A DNA stretch of 38,741 bases from Bryobacterales bacterium (GCA_028819215.1 JAPPMG010000072.1:1-38741), one strand, 5' to 3'. Shown: positions 20,411 to 30,382, numbered from the stretch's first letter. Notes: a model not told the origin generated them from the sequence alone. Made by a program: numbers and translations.

Positions 20411-23400
20411 CTAGAATTCGTACCGCACGAACAGCTCGATCCGCCGCGGGCCCACGATGGTACCGGTGATTCGTCCGAATTGCGTGGAGCCAATCGAGTG
20501 GGACCCCGAGAAGAACGACGGGTGGTTGAGGATGTTCTCGACGCGCGCCCCCGCCTTGACGAAGTGGTTTTCGGTGATTCTCGTCATCTTGCTCACCGAG
20601 ACGTCGAACACGAACGCGCTCGGGCCTGAGAACAGGCGTCGCTGGAGGTTCCCAACCTCTCCCGGTCCCGGATGGGTAAAGACTTGCCCCGTGAACCGGT
20701 CTGCGCCATCGATCGCCACGCCGCTGTTATCGCGCGTGTTGATCGCGCCCTGCGCGATCATGAACGGCCCGTCGTCGGTCATTCGGAAGCGCACGATGTG
20801 GTCGAGTTGGTCCTTGTTCAATGATGACGTCGCTGTGTTCTCGCCAGACCGGCCTCGGCGATTCAATGTGCCTCGCCCCGACAAGATCGATAGTGGCGAC
20901 CCGCTCTGCAGCGTGACGATCGAGGACACCGTCCAGCCTTGGAGCAAGCGGTTGGACGAATTGAATGGAAGCCTCCAAATGACGTTGGCGTTCATCACAT
21001 GGGTCAGGTCGAAGGTTGCGCGGGCGCGCTCCAAGTGCGGCTGCGCCAGATCGAGGAACGGAGCGAAGCGGTGGGAGCCGACCCCGCTTGAATCGGTCAA
21101 GACTTTCGAGAACGTATAGTTGGCTTGGAACTGCACGCCGCTCGCCGCTCGCCGCCGCACCTCAAGCTGCAAGCCGTGATAGCTCGAATTGGAGTAGTTG
21201 GTCACCAAGTCGCTTACGAACGCGTTCTGGTTGCGCCGGAAGCTCACGTCCGTTCCCTCGGTCAGGCCGTTGAAGATATATAGTTCGGCCAGGCCGCCTG
21301 GCTCGCCTTGGCGGATGTAGTTCTGCACGATCGGGAAGCCGATATATCCCCCTCCGATGATCCTCGGGAACACCGTTAGCTCTTGGCTGCCTTCCAGAGA
21401 AGGGTTGTAGCTGGGGTTGAAGAAGCCAGTCGCCGCTTGTGCCAAGAAGCCGTTGTTGCGGGCTCGGATCACGTCGTCAAGGAATCCGTTCTCCTTGATG
21501 ATGACTTGGTTGTAGTCGAACGACCGGACAAGCTTGGTGCCCTTGTTGCCAACGTAGCGGGCTTCGACCACGGTCTTCCAGCCGACTTCGCGCTGTAAGC
21601 CGAGGTTCCACTGCTGCACGTACGGCGAGCGGAAGTTCGGATCAATGGAAAACACCGCCGCGCCAGGATCGATCATCTGATTCTGGCTCACTCGGCGGGG
21701 GACCGCGTATTCAGGAGGGTCTACTGTGACCGGCCCGTCTGCGAGGAACGCATCGAGGTTCTGGAGCAAGTTCGAACCCTGCAGGCCGTCGTTGGCCGTA
21801 ATGGCATTGTTGGCGCTGCCAATCGTCTCGTCATTGACGTAGTTGATGCTGTAGCCGGCGCGCAGGGATGTCTTGCCGTCCCCGAAGACATCCCAGGCAA
21901 TGCCAATGTTGGGCGCGAAATTGTTGCGATCCGGATTCCACAGCGGCCGCCCCACACCCCCACCGGCAAAGTCGAGTTCGGCGTCGGACAGCAAGGTATC
22001 GATCAGGGTTCCGGGCCCGGGAACTGGCAGCAGCATGAGGCTGTCGCGCTCATCCAGTCTCCCGAAGTACTCCCAGCGCAGGCCCAGATTCACGGTGAGG
22101 CGCGGCCGGATCCTGATACTGTCCTGGCCGTACAATGCGAACGAATCGTAGCTGTATCGCCTGCGGTGCTCTTGTCCGGAGACGAAACCGGATGTCCGGT
22201 CCCTGACATTGAACGACTGCGAGGCGGTCGAGACGATGCCTGCCAGCGAGGCTAGCAGGGACTGGGCGGTGCCTAGATCGCCGGAATCAATGCCGCCCGG
22301 AAACAATGCTCCCGGGATTTGGTACTCGCTCTCCACCCCCAAGCCGATCCCCATTTCCGGCACAACGCCGAAGTAGTTGAAGCTCTGGACGCGGACTTGC
22401 TGCGCGTCGAATCCGAATTGCACGGAGTGCCGACCGATCAGCGCCATGGCGTTGTCACGGATGTTGAAGGTGTCGGTGTAGCGCCCTTGCGGAGCGAAGT
22501 TGACGTTTGGATTCGTATACAGCATCCCCGACACTTCGTAGTCGATCGGAGCCGCGCTGTTGCGAAAATCTCCCGGGGCGAGATTGAAGCCGAACCGCGC
22601 CTCGTTGGTCCAGCGCGGCCCGAACGTGCTGCGCCACGCGGCCGAGAGAAATTGCGATTTGACGAAATCCTGCACCGGGGGCGCTTCGTAGTAGGCCACG
22701 CCGGTGTCGGGGCGATCATTGGTCTCGTTGCTACGCTTGTACGTCACCGCCAGCGCCCCGCTCCTGCTCGCATTCCAGTCGCCTCGCGCAGTGATGGCTC
22801 TTCTGTCAGCGTTGTCGCGCGTCAAGAAGCGATACCCGGCCGTATTGAGCTGGCGTTCGGACGTGCTGTCTCCCCGGTCGAAGTTGTTGATTTCGCTGGG
22901 AGCCGGAATCTGGCTCAGGAGCTGCGCCGCCGCCGCATCCGCCTCTAATCCCTGCAGCCTCAGCACATTGACCTCGCGCAAAGTGTTGCTCAAGTCTAGG
23001 TATCTGAAGACTCCCTGGGCCGCAGTGGGAGTCAGGATCGTGGTGTTGACAAGGCTCTCGCGCCGGTCTGTCATCACCTCGTAGTTGGCGAAGAAGAAGA
23101 CGCGATTCTTGATCGCAGGACCGCCCAGCGAGCCGCCGTACTGGTTGAAGTTCAGCTCCGGTTTCTCCAAGCCCTGCCGGTTAGAAAACCAAGGCGAGGC
23201 CGCGAGCTTGTGGCTGCGGTTGTGCCAGTAGGCGTTGCCGTGAAATTCCGGCCCGCCAGAACGTGTCGTGAAGTTCACCTGGGACGCGCCCATGCCAACC
23301 GCAGACGATCCGTTCTGCGTCGTGATGGCAAACTCGGCGACTTGGTCGATCAGCGTCCGGCTCGACAAGAAGTCCAGCGCGTTGTTGCGGATGAAGTTGT

Positions 23401-23971
23401 CTTGGATGTTGATGCCGTCCAGAGTGACGTTGGAGTATGACGTGCGCTGGCCGTTGATGACCGTGGTCGCGGCGCCGCCGTAAGCGACTCCTGCCTGCAG
23501 GCTGACAAAGCTCAGGGGGTCCCTTCCGATCAAGGGGAGCTCTTGGATCTGGTCGGAGGTAACGATGGAGGTGACTTCCGCGTTGGTCGTCTGCACGCGT
23601 GCCACATCCCCTTCCACGACCACGACTTCAGTGGATGGCCCCAGCTCAAGAACGATCGGCGGCAGCGAGGTAGCCAGCGCAACGTCGACCTTCTGGCTAT
23701 TCACGGTGTAGTTGCGGAAACCCTCGGCGCTGACCTCGATCGTGTACATTCCCGGCACCAAGGTGCCCACATTGAATGAGCCGGCCACGCTCGTTTCGAG
23801 TTCGACGGTTACGCCAGTAGCTTCACTCCGAACCGTTACCGACGCACCTGGAATAGACGCCCCTGTGGCATCCAGAACAACGCCTGCTAGCCTCCCGGTA
23901 GCTGTCTGACCAAAGACACCGGTCGGGACACCCAAGACCACTAAGGAAATCAAAACACGCGCTAGCTTCAT
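20411..23971 (-). CDS. TonB-dependent receptor 2, Oar-like, with carboxypeptidase-regulatory domain
   Basis: This 1186-residue receptor is the longest of the four. It has a signal peptide (1-21, ending GVFGQ), a carboxypeptidase-regulatory sandwich (about 25-110), a plug with LPLIGRD at 145-151 and NVTLDGINIQDNF, and a barrel with FHGNAYWHNRSH, LNFNQYGGSLGGP, NRVFFFANYE and LRWEYFGRL. The C-terminus RRIELFVRYEF ends in the Phe expected for BAM-assisted insertion. The plug motif differs from receptors 1, 3 and 4 (Ile for Asn, Asp for Asn), and the gene has no Shine-Dalgarno; its ATG follows an AT-rich leader. It therefore looks like a different lineage under different control. The ligand is unknown. 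It is the last gene before tRNA-Phe, on the same strand. Confidence 0.92.
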   Translation of the reverse strand: MKLARVLISLVVLGVPTGVFGQTATGRLAGVVLDATGASIPGASVTVRSEATGVTVELETSVAGSFNVGTLVPGMYTIEVSAEGFRNYTVNSQKVDVALATSLPPIVLELGPSTEVVVVEGDVARVQTTNAEVTSIVTSDQIQELPLIGRDPLSFVSLQAGVAYGGAATTVINGQRTSYSNVTLDGINIQDNFIRNNALDFLSSRTLIDQVAEFAITTQNGSSAVGMGASQVNFTTRSGGPEFHGNAYWHNRSHKLAASPWFSNRQGLEKPELNFNQYGGSLGGPAIKNRVFFFANYEVMTDRRESLVNTTILTPTAAQGVFRYLDLSNTLREVNVLRLQGLEADAAAAQLLSQIPAPSEINNFDRGDSTSERQLNTAGYRFLTRDNADRRAITARGDWNASRSGALAVTYKRSNETNDRPDTGVAYYEAPPVQDFVKSQFLSAAWRSTFGPRWTNEARFGFNLAPGDFRNSAAPIDYEVSGMLYTNPNVNFAPQGRYTDTFNIRDNAMALIGRHSVQFGFDAQQVRVQSFNYFGVVPEMGIGLGVESEYQIPGALFPGGIDSGDLGTAQSLLASLAGIVSTASQSFNVRDRTSGFVSGQEHRRRYSYDSFALYGQDSIRIRPRLTVNLGLRWEYFGRLDERDSLMLLPVPGPGTLIDTLLSDAELDFAGGGVGRPLWNPDRNNFAPNIGIAWDVFGDGKTSLRAGYSINYVNDETIGSANNAITANDGLQGSNLLQNLDAFLADGPVTVDPPEYAVPRRVSQNQMIDPGAAVFSIDPNFRSPYVQQWNLGLQREVGWKTVVEARYVGNKGTKLVRSFDYNQVIIKENGFLDDVIRARNNGFLAQAATGFFNPSYNPSLEGSQELTVFPRIIGGGYIGFPIVQNYIRQGEPGGLAELYIFNGLTEGTDVSFRRNQNAFVSDLVTNYSNSSYHGLQLEVRRRAASGVQFQANYTFSKVLTDSSGVGSHRFAPFLDLAQPHLERARATFDLTHVMNANVIWRLPFNSSNRLLQGWTVSSIVTLQSGSPLSILSGRGTLNRRGRSGENTATSSLNKDQLDHIVRFRMTDDGPFMIAQGAINTRDNSGVAIDGADRFTGQVFTHPGPGEVGNLQRRLFSGPSAFVFDVSVSKMTRITENHFVKAGARVENILNHPSFFSGSHSIGSTQFGRITGTIVGPRRIELFVRYEF

Positions 23972-24582
23972 AAATTTGATTTTAATTTACACCATATCCA
24001 CTAGGCCGCCCCTCAAATTCACCGGAACTTCACAACTGAAACTGCCGCGTCAGACGTCTAGGCCACCGCTGCGCGCAACGAGGGATGCGCCAAGTCACTG
24101 CAGGCCGGCGACGGACATCAGCAGCAGCTTATCGGATCTAGCGATGTCGCCCGGAACCGCCTTGCCAGCGATTCAGATACAGCGCAGCTGCCGACCAGAT
24201 CGTTCAGCCACGGCCCGATCCACAGACCGGCTCAGGTCACGGCCTCACGTTCTTGGCCGATTGCTTCCGTGACACAAACGTCAGACTCTCGGCTGAGCCC
24301 AGCGGGAGAGATCACGCGCGCCCGATCGCATCCTGGTCAACTTCAGCTGGACGAATGGCTCGCTGCAGGAGATGCCCTGCCGAAGATCGACTGGAAGGTC
24401 GGGCGCTAGCTGTCCCGCAATGGTGGCGCAGACAACAAGCGACAACGCGACCGCGGGCTGCATGAGGGTCTTGCCGGGGAGCTTCCCCCGGCCCCAACCG
24501 TCTGCGCTTCCGGCAGCCAGCGCCGCGACGGACCTCGAACGCAGCATCCGAAAGCCGCCCCGCCTGCCGCTGGCAAGCTGCT
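23972..24582. other. Intergenic stretch between receptors 2 and 3
   Basis: About 610 bases without a supported gene. The first 30 bases form an AT-rich leader for receptor 2 (minus strand), including TAAATTAAAAT. A 60-codon minus-strand frame from the ATG at 24463 to 24281 starts with a signal-peptide-like stretch (MQPAVALSLVVCATIAGQ) but lacks a ribosome binding site and any known domain. I do not call it. No terminator is evident. Confidence 0.4.
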
Positions 24583-27500
24583 TCAGAAGATGAACTTCAG
24601 GCCGAACTGAAGGTTGCGGGGCCGTCCAGCGCTTGTGATGCGGCCGAAGTTGTTGTTGCCCACCTCCGAGTTGGGGAAGTTAAACAGCGGCGTGTTCGTG
24701 AAGTTGAAACTCTCGAAGCGGAACTGGAGCATGTCCCCTTCGGTGATCTGGAAGATCTTGTACACAGCAAAGTCCCAGTTCGCCACACCCGGCCCAATCA
24801 GGATGTTGCGACCGGCATTGCCGTACTCATAGTCGTTATTTGGCACGAACGCGTCCGTGTTGAACCAGCGCTCCGGATCGCGTTGTCCTCGCGGCAAGTG
24901 AGGACTGGCGCCAGAAACCACGTTCGGCCTGCTGAAATTCCCGTTGTTCGCGGGATTGCCCCGAACTCTCAGGCCGAGCGGACGGCCAGACGCGACCGAG
25001 ACGATGCCGGCAAGTGTCCAGCCGCCAAGGACAGCGTCCGCGGCACCGCGCCAAGAACTGCCCCACCGCCTCCCTTGGCCCCAGGGCAGGTCATAGATGT
25101 AGCTGCTTACGAAGCTGTGCGAGCGGTGCTGGTTGTCCAAGCTGCGCTCGGGCCTTCTGTCCAGAGGATTCTGGATGCCGCTGTTCGGAGCGTTGCCCGA
25201 TCCAGAGAAACCTGGCACATCGCCGATGTTCTTGGACCACACATGCGCCGCAAGCAGCGTAAAGCCGTTGGAGTAGCGGCGCTCGATGCGGGTCTGGAAG
25301 GAGTGGAACAGCGAGTTTCCGTTGAACTCGTGGCGGTTCATCGCCGCTAGCGGACCGACCACGATGTCGGTGCCCGGGAATACGGCGCTCGTGTAGCGGC
25401 GCCGGGGATTGATGTTCCCCGGTCCCGGCAGCGCGTAATTGCCGTCAAGGCGGTTCACCAAGTGTTGCGCCTTGGTCCCGTAGTAGCCGATCTCCCAGAC
25501 CGTGTTGGAATCGAGCGACTTCTGAATGTTGAAGTTCCACTGCTGAGAAATCGGCCACGGAGGATCGCGCTCGAATGAGGAGAAGCGCAGGCTGACTGCT
25601 CGCTCGGGCGTGACCACGCCATCAGGCACGCCGGTCCGCAAGAGCACAGCGGGATTGATGCTGTCGGTCGAGATCTGGGACTTGATGTGGAATGGTGGGT
25701 TGGTCTCCAGGAACTGCCCGCCGCCGGTTCCCTCGTAGTTGGCGTAGAAGATGCCGTAGCCCCCTCGCAGCACTGTACCCTCCATGACCCGGTATGCGAA
25801 GCCGAAGCGCGGCGCGAAGTTGTTCAAGTCCGGGTCAAGAGTAGCCCGGGAAGCTATGCTGCCGTCCGTCGCCACGAAGAAGGTCGGGCTCGCAGGGTTT
25901 GTGTCGATGTCGAAGTTCGATATTCCGTTGTCCTTGTCGTACCAAGGCATGTTGTGCTCGTAGCGCACGCCAAGGTTGAGCGTCAGCCTGTCATTGACGC
26001 GCCATTCGTCCTGCAGGTAGAAGTGCTGCCAAGGCGCGCGCAGGTTCATGTAGACCGAATTGGAGATGTCGGTTCGGAACGGAATACCCAGCAGGAAGTC
26101 CGCCGCCGGACGGCCGCCCCTGCCGCCGTCGACGTTCTGCGTCTGCCTCGAGAAGTTCCCGTTGAAGACGAACTGCCCCAGTTCCTGCTGGGGATTGGTC
26201 AGGTAGCTCTGCAGCAGCTGCAGCGAGTACCCGAACTTGATGCTGTGGCGGCCCTTGGTCCAATTGGTGTCGATGCTGAGCTGGCGATTCTGCGAATCAA
26301 TCAGATTGGGCGTGAAGTTCGAGGTTCCGATCGGGCGCATGCCGCTGATGGCAAAGCGGGCAGATCCGTTCAGGGACTGGTTGACGCCTGTGAGCCCGAG
26401 CTCTTGGTTGAGGTTGCTCTGGGCCAACGCTTGGCGGTTGGTATATATGCGGTTCCAGCCAACCTTGAAGTTCGTGATCAGCGTGGGCGAGAAGATGTGG
26501 TTCCAGCCCACTGCCATGTTCTGTCCGCGGTGGTTGAACTCAGTGCCATTCCCGTCCTGCAGGGACGGGAAGCGGTTCGGGGTGGGCACATAGCTGTCCT
26601 GCTGGCTGTAGCGCCCGAAGACGTTGTCGTTGGCACTGACGATCTGGTCCAGCCGCACGTCCCACTTGTCATCGTCCTCCTTGTCGGGGCCGGCCGTCCG
26701 CCAGTTTTGCACCAGTCCGGGCGCGTTGGGCGCGGGGTAGAACGAGCTGGCATTGCGCGCAACCGAATCGATTCGGTCGCTCGGTATCGTGTTGTTCGGA
26801 AACGGGTCCCTGAGGTTAGCCGCTGAGTCGTAGGTGGCGGGATCGTAGATCGTCTGTGGCACGCCGCTGAAGTTACCGGCCAGCTGGTCCTGCGTGGGAA
26901 TCGTTTCCACGAATGTCGCCGACTCGCGGATCCGGGTGCCCTCAAGGTCGGTGAAGAAGAACGTCGAGTTGCGCCGGATCGGCCCGCCCACCGAGTAGCC
27001 GAACTGATTGCGCTTGAAGGGCGGCTTGGGCGAGTCCGGGTCGTCAAAGAAATTCTTGGCGTCAAGCACCTCGTTTCGGAGGAACTCGAATACAGTCCCG
27101 TGGAACTGGTTCGTCCCCGACTTGATGGAAACGTTGACAGTGCCGCCCAGCGCCCGGCCTGACTCGGCACTGTAGGCATTCGTCGAGATCTTGAACTCTT
27201 CGATGGCATCGACCGATGGCTTTACGACCTCGGCCCTGCGCCCCTGGGCGGCGATCTGCAGTCCGTTGTTGTCGATCCCGTCCAAGGTGTAATTGTTCTG
27301 GGTGGTCCTCTGGCCTCCCGCGCTGTAGCCGCCAAAGCGACCGCCGATCGGGCGAATCGCGCCGGCCGACAGCAGGGCAAGCTGGATGTAGTCACGCCCG
27401 TTCAGCGGCATGTCCACAATGCGCTGGTTGTTGATGACCTGCCCTTGGGTTGCCTCGGTCGTCTCGAGCAATACAGCGTCTGCGGTGACGTCCACGACCT

Positions 27501-27855
27501 CCGTCACTTCGCCAATCTCGAGGACAACATCGATCACTGCCGTCTCCTGCAGCTCAAGGTTGATGCCCGACCGGACACTTCGCTTGAATCCGTCAGCCTC
27601 GTACTCAACGCGAAACTCGCCGATGCGCAGCGGAATCGAGCGGTACAACCCGTCCGCGCTAGTTGAGACCTCGAACTGCTGCCCGGTGTCGACGTGCACG
27701 AAGCGCACGGTCGCTCCCGGAATCACGGCGCCCGAGGCATCGGTGACGACTCCTTGGATACGAGCTGATTCGATCTGGCCAAATGCCAGCGTGGCTGAGA
27801 GCAGCGTGAGAGCTGCCAGCGTCAAGAGCAGGCGTACGCCCGAATCTTTTGCCAT
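24583..27855 (-). CDS. TonB-dependent receptor 3, Oar-like, with carboxypeptidase-regulatory domain
   Basis: This 1090-residue receptor has a signal peptide (1-27, ending ATLAFGQ), a regulatory sandwich (about 30-115, IQGVVTDASGAVIPGATV), a plug with MPLNGRD at 149-155 and NNYTLDGIDNNG, and a barrel with FHGTVFEFLRNEVLDAKNFF, RNQFGYSVGGP and NSTFFFTDLEGTR. The end, RNLQFGLKFIF, has a C-terminal Phe. The open frame extends to 28014, but the ATG at 27855 is correct: it starts the signal peptide and is preceded by AGGGGAGG at 7 bases. The Tat-exported MocA-type oxidoreductase ends 165 bases upstream on the same strand. The two may be co-transcribed, linking import of a ligand with its periplasmic oxidation. 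This link is inferred from position only. Confidence 0.93.
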   Translation of the reverse strand: MAKDSGVRLLLTLAALTLLSATLAFGQIESARIQGVVTDASGAVIPGATVRFVHVDTGQQFEVSTSADGLYRSIPLRIGEFRVEYEADGFKRSVRSGINLELQETAVIDVVLEIGEVTEVVDVTADAVLLETTEATQGQVINNQRIVDMPLNGRDYIQLALLSAGAIRPIGGRFGGYSAGGQRTTQNNYTLDGIDNNGLQIAAQGRRAEVVKPSVDAIEEFKISTNAYSAESGRALGGTVNVSIKSGTNQFHGTVFEFLRNEVLDAKNFFDDPDSPKPPFKRNQFGYSVGGPIRRNSTFFFTDLEGTRIRESATFVETIPTQDQLAGNFSGVPQTIYDPATYDSAANLRDPFPNNTIPSDRIDSVARNASSFYPAPNAPGLVQNWRTAGPDKEDDDKWDVRLDQIVSANDNVFGRYSQQDSYVPTPNRFPSLQDGNGTEFNHRGQNMAVGWNHIFSPTLITNFKVGWNRIYTNRQALAQSNLNQELGLTGVNQSLNGSARFAISGMRPIGTSNFTPNLIDSQNRQLSIDTNWTKGRHSIKFGYSLQLLQSYLTNPQQELGQFVFNGNFSRQTQNVDGGRGGRPAADFLLGIPFRTDISNSVYMNLRAPWQHFYLQDEWRVNDRLTLNLGVRYEHNMPWYDKDNGISNFDIDTNPASPTFFVATDGSIASRATLDPDLNNFAPRFGFAYRVMEGTVLRGGYGIFYANYEGTGGGQFLETNPPFHIKSQISTDSINPAVLLRTGVPDGVVTPERAVSLRFSSFERDPPWPISQQWNFNIQKSLDSNTVWEIGYYGTKAQHLVNRLDGNYALPGPGNINPRRRYTSAVFPGTDIVVGPLAAMNRHEFNGNSLFHSFQTRIERRYSNGFTLLAAHVWSKNIGDVPGFSGSGNAPNSGIQNPLDRRPERSLDNQHRSHSFVSSYIYDLPWGQGRRWGSSWRGAADAVLGGWTLAGIVSVASGRPLGLRVRGNPANNGNFSRPNVVSGASPHLPRGQRDPERWFNTDAFVPNNDYEYGNAGRNILIGPGVANWDFAVYKIFQITEGDMLQFRFESFNFTNTPLFNFPNSEVGNNNFGRITSAGRPRNLQFGLKFIF

Positions 27856-27862
27856 TGCTGTG

Positions 27863-27870
27863 CCTCCCCT
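27863..27870 (-). promoter_or_regulatory. Shine-Dalgarno of TonB-dependent receptor 3
   Basis: Read on the minus strand this is AGGGGAGG, 7 bases from the ATG at 27855. It decides that start over the more distal in-frame start at 28014. Confidence 0.75.
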
Positions 27871-28020
27871 GTCTGCCGTTCTCTGCGTCGTTCCAGTTTG
27901 CCGACCCACGTATTCCTGCGGCCGGGACACTTTCCGGCAAGACCTGGCTAGAGCATAGGCGAAGATTGGCCGCAATGTGAGGTTTTCCGAGGTCGTAGCG
28001 GATCGATTGCGCAAAAAAAG

Positions 28021-29316
28021 TCAAATCGTTGGCAGGGCCCAGCCCTCCCGGTATTCGCGCGAAACCAGCGCGTTCGCGTCGGAATCCTCGCCAAAGCTCT
28101 CGGTGACCGCGTCGAAACGAAGTTTCCGGTCTGTCCGCCAAGCAATGTTCCCCAGGTGTATCAGTGCCGACGCGCAATGGCCGATCTCGATATCGCACGC
28201 CGGGCGGCCGCCGCTGCGGATCGCATCGAGCATGTCGCGCTTGTGGTTGACATCGTCCTCCGCCTTCGCGCTGGCGCCGGAGGTCACGATCTTGCCCGCT
28301 TCGTCGTACGCGCGCCAGCTCCCGTTGCCAATCACCACGTAGCCGTTCTCTCCGTATACGGCAGCCCCCTCGGCCTCGCCTTCCATCGTCGTGGGCTGCC
28401 AGTTGCGCATTTCGTACATCAGCGTCGCGCCGGGATAGTCCCAGGTCACCACGAGGGTGTCCGGCCACTGCTGTGCGTCGTCGAAGAAGAACTTGCCGCC
28501 CGAGGCCGTGACAGCCGTCGGCCAGTCGGGCAGTTTCTTGCCCATCGCCTCGAATCCGGCCGCCAGTCCCCGGCGGGCGTAGTCCACGCGGTGAACACCG
28601 TCGTTGCCCAAGTCTCCGGTGCCGTAATCGAAGAACCAGCGCCATCTGCTATGGAAGCGATTCCGATTGAACGGGCGCTTCGGGGCCGGTCCGAGCCACA
28701 TGTCGTAGTCCACTCCAGCAGGCGCAGCCTCGTCGGGCGGGTAGCCGATACCCTTCTGCCTAGCGCTCTCCCAGCCCTTGGCGAAGGCAACCTTCCCCAG
28801 TGCGCCGGTGCGGATGTATGCGCAAGCCTCCTCGTAGTTCCGGCCGCTGCGGGATTGGATCCCCACCTGCACGACACAGTCGTACTTGCGAGCAGCGTCC
28901 AGCATGGCCCGCCCTTCGGCGATGTTGTGACCAGCTGGCTTCTCCACATAGACGTGCTTGCCCGCTTGGCAGGCCAGAATGGTCGGGATCGCATGCCAAT
29001 GGGTGGGTGTCCCGACCACGAGCACATCGATGTCCGAATCCTCCAACAGCCGCCGGAAGTCGGTCTCGACTTCCGGTCGGCTACCCTGCCGGTCGCCGAC
29101 AGCGGCGGCAGCGCTGTCGAACAGGCGCTGGTCTACGTCGCAGATCGTCTTCACGCGGACGTCCGACATCTCAGCGAATCCGTAGAGCAGCTGGCGCCCG
29201 CGTCCGCGAAATCCCATCATTGCAACCGTGACGCGCTCGTTCACGCTCGCTCCGCTCAGGAACGCGGGCGCCACCGCACCTGCAGTGGCTCGAAGAAACG
29301 TTCGTCTGGTACGCAT
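28021..29316 (-). CDS. Tat-exported Gfo/Idh/MocA-family oxidoreductase
   Basis: This 431-residue protein starts with a twin-arginine signal (RRTFLRA at 4-10, cleavage around 20-24), so it is exported folded with its cofactor. The Rossmann domain follows: MGFRGRG at 34-40 and CDVDQRLFDSA bind NAD(P). GTPTHWHAIP precedes the family hallmark EKP (125-127), whose Lys is catalytic. The C-terminal alpha/beta substrate domain contains GTGDLGNDGVHRVDYARRG, with the Asp/His pair expected of the family. Members oxidise or reduce sugars, inositols and derived glycosides; exported versions are abundant in Acidobacteriota and Planctomycetota. The substrate is not identifiable. It lies 165 bases upstream of receptor 3 on the same strand, and a decayed copy lies just upstream at 29778-30382. 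Confidence 0.92.
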   Translation of the reverse strand: MRTRRTFLRATAGAVAPAFLSGASVNERVTVAMMGFRGRGRQLLYGFAEMSDVRVKTICDVDQRLFDSAAAAVGDRQGSRPEVETDFRRLLEDSDIDVLVVGTPTHWHAIPTILACQAGKHVYVEKPAGHNIAEGRAMLDAARKYDCVVQVGIQSRSGRNYEEACAYIRTGALGKVAFAKGWESARQKGIGYPPDEAAPAGVDYDMWLGPAPKRPFNRNRFHSRWRWFFDYGTGDLGNDGVHRVDYARRGLAAGFEAMGKKLPDWPTAVTASGGKFFFDDAQQWPDTLVVTWDYPGATLMYEMRNWQPTTMEGEAEGAAVYGENGYVVIGNGSWRAYDEAGKIVTSGASAKAEDDVNHKRDMLDAIRSGGRPACDIEIGHCASALIHLGNIAWRTDRKLRFDAVTESFGEDSDANALVSREYREGWALPTI

Positions 29317-29777
29317 GGCGAGAGTCCGTCCGTCACCATAGCGCGGAAACGCCTCGCGCGTCGAGCGGTTACGAGAACCTGGCCGGACCCGATGTCAGGA
29401 GGGATCGACCTTCCACTCGAGCATCTAAGAGTCCTGCTAAATCATGTGCACAATTCAGTTGCGGCCAATCAAGGATCGCCCTCAGGCCAATCGTCTCTGC
29501 CCCTGAGAGTCAGTCAATCAGCGACTACGCGCTATGCTGAAGCCGTTCCAAAGGTTCCTCCCCGATGACAAGAGTTCTGGGAGCCCTCTCCAACAGTGGA
29601 TTAGTCGGGGAGGTCACACAGCAGTAATTCGCGCGATAGCTAGGAGTAGTACTCCGTCCCGCGCAGGAATCCGTCGAATTCATGGCGTATCGCGAGCTTG
29701 ATGCTGTTGTGCCAAGCGAGTTGCCCTTATTCCCGCTTCCCTTGAATCGCCCAGCAGCAGTAGTCCGCAATCTGCAA
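29317..29777. other. Intergenic stretch upstream of the MocA-type gene
   Basis: No gene is supported. It should contain the promoter of the oxidoreductase gene. At 29445-29462 the sequence TGTGCACAATTCAGTTGC matches 15 of 18 bases of the repeat unit at 5071-5088, possibly a second relic of the same element. On the minus strand a frame reading LAIRHEFDGFLRGTEYYS ends near 29648 in a different frame from the pseudogene. I do not recognise it; it may be the tail of another lost gene. Confidence 0.35.
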
Positions 29778-30382
29778 TCCTCACGATACTCGCGGGAAAC
29801 CAGCGCGTTCGCGTCAGAATCATCGCCAGAGCTCTCCGTGACCGGGTCGAAACAAAGTTTCCGGTCTGCTCGCCAAGCAACGTTCCCAAGGTGTATCAGT
29901 GCCGATGCGCAGTGGCCGATCTCGATATCGCACGCCGGGCGGCCACCGGTACGGATCGCATCGAGCATGCCGCGCTTGTGGTTGACATCGTCCTCCGCCT
30001 TCGCGCTGGCACGGGAGGTTATGATCTTGCCCACTTCGTCGTAAGCGCGCCAGCTCCCTTTGCCAATCACCACGTAGCCGTTCTCTCCGTATACGGCAGC
30101 CCCCTCGGCCTCGTCGGGCGGGTAGCCGATTCCCTTCTGCCTAGCGCTCTCCCAGCCCTTGGCGAAGGCAACCTTCCCCAGTGGGCCGGTGCGGATGTAC
30201 CCGCAAGCCTCCTCGTAGTTCCGGCCACTGCAGGATTGGATCCCCACCTGCACGACACGGTCGTACTTGCGAGCAGCGTCCAACATGGCCCGCCCTTCGG
30301 CGATGTTGTGACCAGCGGGCTCGTCCACATAGACGTGCTTGCCCGCTTGGCAGGCCAAGCTGGTTGGGATCGCATGCCAATG
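29778..30382 (-). pseudogene. Decayed copy of the Gfo/Idh/MocA oxidoreductase
   Basis: This is a second copy of the gene at 28021-29316, about nine bases in ten identical by eye. Homology begins at HWHAIPT (residue 106 of the parent), so the whole NAD-binding N-terminus and Tat signal are missing. The catalytic EKP has become DEP, losing the lysine. Between YPPDEA and EGAAVYGEN 118 residues are gone: an in-frame 354-bp deletion whose ends in the parent are two GCCTCG hexamers at 28373-28378 and 28727-28732. Homology ends near VSREYRE; the frame then runs into unrelated sequence to 29525. An ORF of 314 codons (29525-30469) is open across it, but cofactor site, catalytic residue and most of the substrate domain are absent. 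It cannot work as an oxidoreductase. Confidence 0.88.

Noticed and set aside
24033..24041. CAACTGAAA matching part of the repeat at 5071-5120
   Set aside because: It is only nine bases with no continuing similarity, so it is expected by chance at this length.
27856..28014. Upstream extension of receptor 3 to a start at 28014
   Set aside because: The extra 53 residues precede a proper signal peptide, and AGGGGAGG fits the ATG at 27855.
28156..29568. A 470-codon plus-strand frame opposite the MocA oxidoreductase
   Set aside because: It is antisense to a well-supported gene. The same shadow recurs opposite the decayed copy, which shows that it follows the coding strand.
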